A stretch of 64,000 bases of DNA from Himantopus leucocephalus (Eukaryota; Chordata; Aves; Charadriiformes; Recurvirostridae). Where the stretch lies: NCBI GenBank assembly GCA_003993805.1, contig RSEF01000002.1, positions 66,395,360 to 66,459,359 of the forward strand, given 5' to 3'. Position 1 is the first letter of the stretch. Each line of letters begins with the position of its first letter. Below, piece after piece: positions 60,263-64,000 of the stretch. The notes below the pieces were generated by a model. It did not search any database. It was not told the origin of the DNA and saw nothing but the letters and a program-made list of their open reading frames with translations. Both the position numbers and the translations under genes were made by a program.

Positions 60263-63200
60263 AAATAGATAGCTGTCCACTTGTTTGGGGGAATCAATGT
60301 GTTTATTCCAAAATAACTTCTAATCACTTTGAAAACCTTGTCAACATCTGGGAAAGAGAAATGTTAAATTTCCCTGGCTAAAAGAAGATTGCAGGCAATT
60401 TTAAGTACTTCATATAAGCCCCTGGATTAGATCAACCCAAATAAATTTTAGGTTTTGAAAAATTTCAACAAATTTAAACTTCTGGGAAAAAAAATCTGAA
60501 AATATGCCTTTTTCTTGCAAAGTAGCCAAAAGTGGTGTAAAAAAAGTTTTGGAATTGTTCTAATTGTTCTGACTTGTGGCTCTACAGCCAATGAAAAGGA
60601 TTATAACTATCATTATTGGAAAGAACTGTTTCTAGTTTTTCATCAGGGTTAAAATCAGTTACTCTAACAACCTGAAACTCTTCTTTTCAAAATTGTTACC
60701 CTGTTGCGTGAAGTTGTGCCTTTAGTGACCATGACTCAATTTTTATTTTCTTTTTTTTTTCCTTTCAACACGATTTGAAATATATATTTGCATACCAGCA
60801 TCTTCAAAAAACTGCTGTCATAGGGGGACCTCTTCAGAAAGAGTAAGAAATTATACAGTGATAAAGTCACAGTAAACACTGCTTTTCTCTAAAAGAACTG
60901 CAGGAACCTATAGTAGATATTTAAAGGGTATCTCCTGAAGAAGAAAAGAGGAATACTCTCATGCAGGTAAACTTAGAACAGAATTCTTCCCCTGTTTCAG
61001 AAGAGGGAAACAATATAAAATTGGGAAGCAGTGCACTTCTCTGATTAGCTAGGAAGGGCAGCAGAAAAGAAAGACTCCAATCCTCCAAGCCCCAGCTTCA
61101 TTTCATGTAAGAGTTGTCCTGCGTAGAGACCTGCTCCAGGAGACTAGTCCCAGGAGAGCACCTCTGTCATCAAGAATATCAGGTGTTCAGTGGGGACCCA
61201 GGGACACTATGTGACCCTGTCCCCCCTCTGCACTCAAGCTGGCAGAGGGAGGCTGGACCAGCCTACCTGTATAACGTTCTGTACAGTAGCTGTGGAGAGA
61301 CCATCACTGTAACTGGCAGCTGAAGCTATGGGACATCCCAGCCCTGGCACACCCTAGCAGGGCTATGCATTTTGGAGCTCATACCCCAACGCCGTAGCCC
61401 AACATCTGCAAAGGTACTTGGGTCTTGTCCAGGCACTGTGTCCTTTAGAGAACAGACTTCCTACCCACGCTTCCTACTCCATGTCCTCCTGGCAGTGTGG
61501 GCAGAGGGCAGGAATGAGCCAGTGCTGCTGGTGGACTTGCAAATCGTGCTTCATGCGCTGGACTTGGTCTACACAGCTAGTTAGAGAGGTCTGGTTTAGG
61601 GAGTTGAATTCGTTTGACTGATAGGCTACTCTAGTGCTACCGTGATGGCCAAATTAGAAAGTCTTTTGTAGGCTAGAACAACCAGCAGATAGGTCTGAAA
61701 GATAATGGTCAAGGAGCCTTAGTTCATAAAGAGATGGCACTGATAATTAACCTTGAGGCCCCATGTAGGATTTTCTTTAAGCGAATGGAGTGCAGCTGTT
61801 GGTATTTAAATATCAGCTTATATTGTAGAAAACCAGGAAAGTCTAAACATTCAAGCTTTTTAAAAGTAAGAAAATATGTCATCTATAGATTTTTCTATTA
61901 ATTTGGTATTCATCTGCAGCTGTAATTTGGCTTGGTGCTTGCTCTCATCAATAGTACTTATTAGAACTTGAGAAAAATGACCCTCCCAGAAGTCCAATCT
62001 CCTTTTACATGTTTGCCATGTCTGCATCATGTCCTCTCTGTGTTTGGCCTAGCAAATGAGTTTATTGAAACATTCACAAAAACAGCAGTTGCAGTTCCTT
62101 TGCAGTACATTCAGCAAAAATATATCTGTGGTTATTTTTGCTTACGATTTAATTAGTTGAACTAAGTAGGAAACAAAAACCATGCCAACGTGACCCATTG
62201 TGTCCAATCAAAGCACTTCAGATATCAAATACTGGATGTACAAAGTGAACAGCTTGTGAATGAGCTGCAAACTAAAGTAGGGAAGGAGTTAATCCTCTCG
62301 CTGGCTTAGAGGAAAGATCACAGTTGCCAGCTTGTATATAGGAATTTGCAGGTTGGTGGGGCTGGGCCAGCTCTGGGGAATTAACTAATTCCTTCATCTT
62401 CTTCCAGTGTATTATAAGATGTCTGGGCTAGAGGAAGTGAAGCCTGAGACTGGTGGGGAAGAGTCAGTCAGTAAATAATGAGGATAATGCTAGAAGGAAA
62501 AGAGCCAGGGAGAAGTTCTCTTAATCCTGGAGTTTCGGAGGAGTGGTCCATGCGTGGCCTTGCAGCTGCTTGTGGGAACCGTAGCTTCATTTTGATCTTC
62601 ATGTAGAGGGAGCCCCTCTTGCTTCAAAGGGCAAGACCTACTTTACCAGCTTTATTTGAGGAGGTTTTGAAACATGACACAGTACAGGTTTTTTTCACAG
62701 CTTGTAGCAATGTCAATTCAGAAGTTGGCCTGGTACTGATGGCAGAAGATAGGTGAGGTGGTATTCTTATATGCGTGGAAAAGAAAGCATCAGAAGATGG
62801 GTTGTGTATAAATTGTTTTCCTCCCCTATTTTCCTAACACAAAGATCACAGATTAACTTCAAGGTGTAATTGCTTTCATGGTCAGATTAGAAGAGTGAAG
62901 TCCAGCCTTCCTGAGGGAGTGCAGCGTGTGGCTTGTGTTCTCACTCTCTGCAGGAATAAACTGAATATAGGAATGTTTACCAGTCTATACAGCCACTTAA
63001 AATACCAGGGATAGCAACTTTCACATGGGTAGCTTTTGCCCCTTCTCTTCTAGTTTCATATAAACTTCACCGTTTTTACAGATGCACACATTTAGTCCAG
63101 GTTATGCCAATTTGTAATTGAAGGATTGGAGTATTATATTGGATTTATAATCCTTATCAACCTCCAGATACTCTCACACCCTGTTTAAGAAACATCTCAT

Positions 63201-64000
63201 ACTGTGGTCATCAACATTGTTTATTTCTGATCTATTTCTTTTCCCACATATTTCTGAAGCTCTGAGGTTACAGGAGGTAGCAGAAGCTCATTCAGTGGCA
63301 GATTACAGGAATAAACAAGATAGGAGAACAAAGACCTGATTATGGTGAGAAGCTGTGGAAACCCAAATATCCAAATTAAAGGATGAATGCACCCTCATCC
63401 AAGAGGACAGAGCAGGTTGGGACATATGGTCTTTTTAAGAGCTTTAATGCTTGAATACAGCAGGAAGAAAACCCAGAATAGCAGACACCAACATAAAGAC
63501 AATCGCAATGCTTGCCACAAAATATACCGCCTCCATATTGCCGGAGGGGAAGGTCAAGTGCTTGTGATGACATTGCTCCCTTGCATGCTTTTATTACATC
63601 TCGCCTACCAGGCACAAGCTTGCATAACTTGCACCAAATACTAAGTACACAGAACAAGCAGAATTTATTTGCCAGCAGCCAAGGGGAGGAAACTGTCCAC
63701 ATGACATCTGCTTTTCCAGCTATGCTCCACATCCCACCATCCGAATAAGTTATATTCATTTTACACTCACTGAAGGCTTTGCTGAGACAGGTTGCACTGC
63801 CTTGACACAGCTGGATGTGGCTGCGCTCTGACTGACGGTCAATTTACACCCAAAGAATAACCTTCCTTTAATATACTGCTGAATCAAGAAATAGCTCTAC
63901 CTGCACCATGTATGAATTTGACCTATGTACCATCATTGCATAATTTATACAAATTCTGTGGAGTAACTGGTTAAAGTATTATAAATTATTTGGGGGGGGG
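60263..64000. other. Gene-free stretch to window end
   Basis: No supported feature. The longest frame is 127 codons (63376-63759, minus), overlapped by open frames on the other strand and without recognised motifs. The window ends in a run of nine G (63992-64000), which probably continues or borders difficult sequence. Confidence 0.5.

Noticed and set aside
63992..64000. G9 run at the window end as a telomere-like or G-quadruplex signal
   Set aside because: It is a single run cut by the window edge, with no repeated G tracts before it.
1..64000. CRISPR array, operon, plasmid or phage features
   Set aside because: No evenly spaced direct repeats with unique spacers and no dense same-strand coding; the CR1 content points to a bird genome.

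Overview
This window looks like bird genomic DNA with no gene I can support. The strongest evidence is retrotransposon content. Two chicken-repeat-1 (CR1) LINE fragments of avian type lie on the minus strand, at about 8612-8757 and 11221-11790. The second keeps the octamer-type 3' tail and a recognisable end of the ORF2 reverse-transcriptase reading frame. The base composition is AT-rich by eye, CpG is scarce, open reading frames are short and scattered over both strands, and no operon-like spacing occurs. All of this fits vertebrate intergenic or intronic sequence. Three single N bases (11335, 13636, 36159) mark ambiguous calls, two of them at long homopolymers.

Layout. Positions 1-8100 hold two copies of an old palindromic interspersed repeat, simple runs and otherwise unique sequence. 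The 8.1-9.1 kb segment has a 15-bp tandem near-palindrome, a CR1 fragment and a 32-bp alternating purine-pyrimidine tract. The 11.2-12.7 kb segment has the best CR1 copy, followed by a composite of MIR-like and palindromic old repeats. From 12.7 to 26.5 kb I see mainly unique AT-rich DNA with small hairpins and a cluster of GATA motifs. From 26.5 to 49.1 kb there are several decayed repeats: two CR1-like 3' ends on the minus strand (26.5 and 29.7 kb), two older CR1 relics on the plus strand (37.3 and 41.5 kb) and MIR-like SINE relics (best at 39.0 kb). From 55.5 to 60.3 kb there are further copies of the old palindromic repeats, one older CR1 ORF2 relic on the minus strand (57.4 kb) and two good hairpins.

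How the parts relate. Nothing here works together as a pathway. The window is a record of retrotransposon activity of different ages: younger avian CR1, older CR1 types probably shared with other reptiles, and MIR-like SINEs. Unique DNA between them may hold regulatory elements. I found no convincing exon, tRNA, rRNA, CRISPR array, retroviral LTR or CpG island, and no new biological system. Repeat-family assignments rest on remembered consensus features, not on a search. Boundaries are accurate to tens of bases.
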